From contig CAZVMN010000006.1 of the NCBI GenBank assembly GCA_964629015.1, positions 62,001-126,000 of the forward strand: a stretch of DNA of 64,000 nt. Direction: 5' to 3'. The notes below the pieces were generated by a model, which saw only the letters and a program-made list of their open reading frames with translations, had not been told where the DNA came from and made no database searches. Each line of letters begins with the position of its first letter. Positions within the stretch are counted from its first letter, which is position 1. A program made the position numbers and the translations under genes. Origin of the DNA: Oceanococcus sp964629015 (GTDB lineage: Bacteria > Pseudomonadota > Gammaproteobacteria > Nevskiales > Oceanococcaceae). Positions 62,998 to 64,000 of the stretch are shown one piece after another.

Positions 62998-64000
62998 TTA
63001 TTGGCTTTCTTGAGCACTCCACAACCATTCGAACTCAGGCCCGCCGTCGCGGCGCCAGCGATTTCCCACCGCAAGCAGCTCACGGCCAACCCACAACAGG
63101 GGTTCCCGGGCTCGCTGCCAGGGTGGCACACCAGCATCCTGAAACAGATTCTTCAGACGTCGGCTCATACCTCCCAGGCGCAGCGTTTCACCGCCTGCCG
63201 CTGTCGCCAGTCGAACCGGTTGGTCTGTCTCAACCGCCCAGCGCACCTGCCCGCCAGCTGGCCAGGCACACTGCCCTGACGCGGCCACAGACCAATCCAC
63301 AACTGGCGCGTCTCCCAGCGGGGCCATCGCAAACACGTGATTGCGGTAACGACGCAATTCCACGCCAGGCCACGCCACCACCGGCTGAGCATCATCTTCC
63401 GACGTCAACAACTGACGCCACAGTTCATCCCACATGCGGTAACGCGGCGGCACAAAGCCCTGCGCGCGCAACCAATCGCGCAAGCAGCGATTGCGATCGG
63501 CAACAGGCTGTGTCCGAAGTTCGATCAAGGATAGCGGGCGACTGTGCTGTTTAGGCGATGCCGCACGCTCAGCGGCCAAAAGTTGCGCACTGCGCGCGAT
63601 GTTGCGCGTGGCCTGCGGAAACCGCGCGCTGAGCTTCGGAAGAATCTCGTGACGCAGGAAGTTGCGGTCATAGGCGCGTGATGCATTGGACGGATCTTCC
63701 ACGAAGTGGATGTTGTTGCCGTCCGCGTAGTTCGCAATATCGGTCGCATCCACGTCCAGTAGCGGGCGTTGTAAACGCCCCGCGCCCAACGGTCGAACCG
63801 CGGGCATGCCCGCCAGACCATCCGCGCCACTGCCGCGCAGCAGGTTCAACAGCAGCGTCTCAGCCTGATCGGCCCGGTGATGAGCCGTCAACACAATCTG
63901 ATCCGGCTGCAAGTCGTCCGCCAGCAATTCATAGCGCTGGCGACGGGCCCAGGCTTCAAGATTGCTTTGAGGAGGCGGTTCCGCGACTTCACGCACAGTC
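62998..64000 (-). CDS. tilS: tRNA(Ile)-lysidine synthase (3' part of gene)
   Basis: Converts cytidine 34 of the tRNA-Ile CAU anticodon to lysidine. About 334 C-terminal residues lie in the window; the N-terminal ATP-binding SGGxDS motif is beyond the right edge. Seen here are TAHHRADQAETLLLNLLRGS with GADGLAGMPAVR, PLLDVDATDIANYADGNNIH with FVEDPSNASRAYDRNFLRHE, and the TilS C-terminal domain (SRRLKNLFQDAGVPPWQRAR). The 113 nt to pyrG are AT-rich at 62970-63000 but hold no clear promoter. Confidence 0.95.
   Translation of the reverse strand, partial: TVREVAEPPPQSNLEAWARRQRYELLADDLQPDQIVLTAHHRADQAETLLLNLLRGSGADGLAGMPAVRPLGAGRLQRPLLDVDATDIANYADGNNIHFVEDPSNASRAYDRNFLRHEILPKLSARFPQATRNIARSAQLLAAERAASPKQHSRPLSLIELRTQPVADRNRCLRDWLRAQGFVPPRYRMWDELWRQLLTSEDDAQPVVAWPGVELRRYRNHVFAMAPLGDAPVVDWSVAASGQCAWPAGGQVRWAVETDQPVRLATAAGGETLRLGGMSRRLKNLFQDAGVPPWQRAREPLLWVGRELLAVGNRWRRDGGPEFEWLWSAQESQ

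Overview
The window reads as a chromosomal stretch of a GC-rich, Gram-negative gammaproteobacterium. The evidence is gene order: tRNAs-tig; nadB/rpoE-rseA-rseB-rseC-htrA-grx-lepA-lepB-DUF4845-rnc-era-recO-pdxJ; and tilS-pyrG-kdsA-eno-ftsB-ispDF...surE-pcm-yqaA-nlpD. All are gammaproteobacterial arrangements close to those of Pseudomonas and Xanthomonadales/Nevskiales-type genomes. The missing rpoS after nlpD and the presence of yqaA fit the Xanthomonadales/Nevskiales side better, but the genus cannot be fixed from the sequence alone. No phage, insertion sequence, CRISPR array or rRNA operon is visible. Every gap between genes is shorter than 300 bases.

Layout. 1-1.4 kb: 5' part of tig behind tRNA-His, tRNA-Lys and tRNA-Leu. 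1.4-8.5 kb: argD, an ElaA-type acetyltransferase, a strictosidine-synthase-like protein, a 50-residue membrane protein bracketed by two terminators, an OmpA/TSP3 protein and a BarA/GacS-like hybrid kinase. 8.5-19.2 kb: one long minus-strand block, the sigma-E envelope-stress locus followed by lepA, lepB, rnc, era, recO and pdxJ. 19.4-28.4 kb: nadB, the complex II locus (DUF1674, sdhCDAB, sdhE), ygfZ, lysS and prfB with its programmed +1 frameshift. 28.6-31.1 kb: two more OmpA-family proteins.

31.2-48.6 kb is the accessory, lipid-flavoured region and the most interesting part. It holds a steroid 5-alpha-reductase-like membrane enzyme overlapping a tandem NTF2-like protein. A six-gene same-strand series follows: Baeyer-Villiger-type monooxygenase, alpha/beta hydrolase, NylA-like amidase, Dabb lipoprotein, RND pump and periplasmic adaptor. 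Next come a RoxA-like dihaem cytochrome c lipoprotein, a TetR regulator, a DesC/DesB-like reductase-desaturase pair preceded by a strong 28-bp palindrome, and a MerR-like regulator that appears to carry two DNA-binding units. I infer an inducible system that oxidises, cleaves and exports a lipidic or terpenoid/steroid-like substrate and adjusts membrane unsaturation. The substrate is unknown.

48.6-64 kb returns to housekeeping: recJ, thrC, hom, alaC, the nlpD-yqaA-pcm-surE set, an Smr protein, ispF-ispD-ftsB, eno, kdsA, pyrG and the 3' part of tilS. Many genes overlap by 1-4 bases, and GTG or TTG starts are common at those overlaps.
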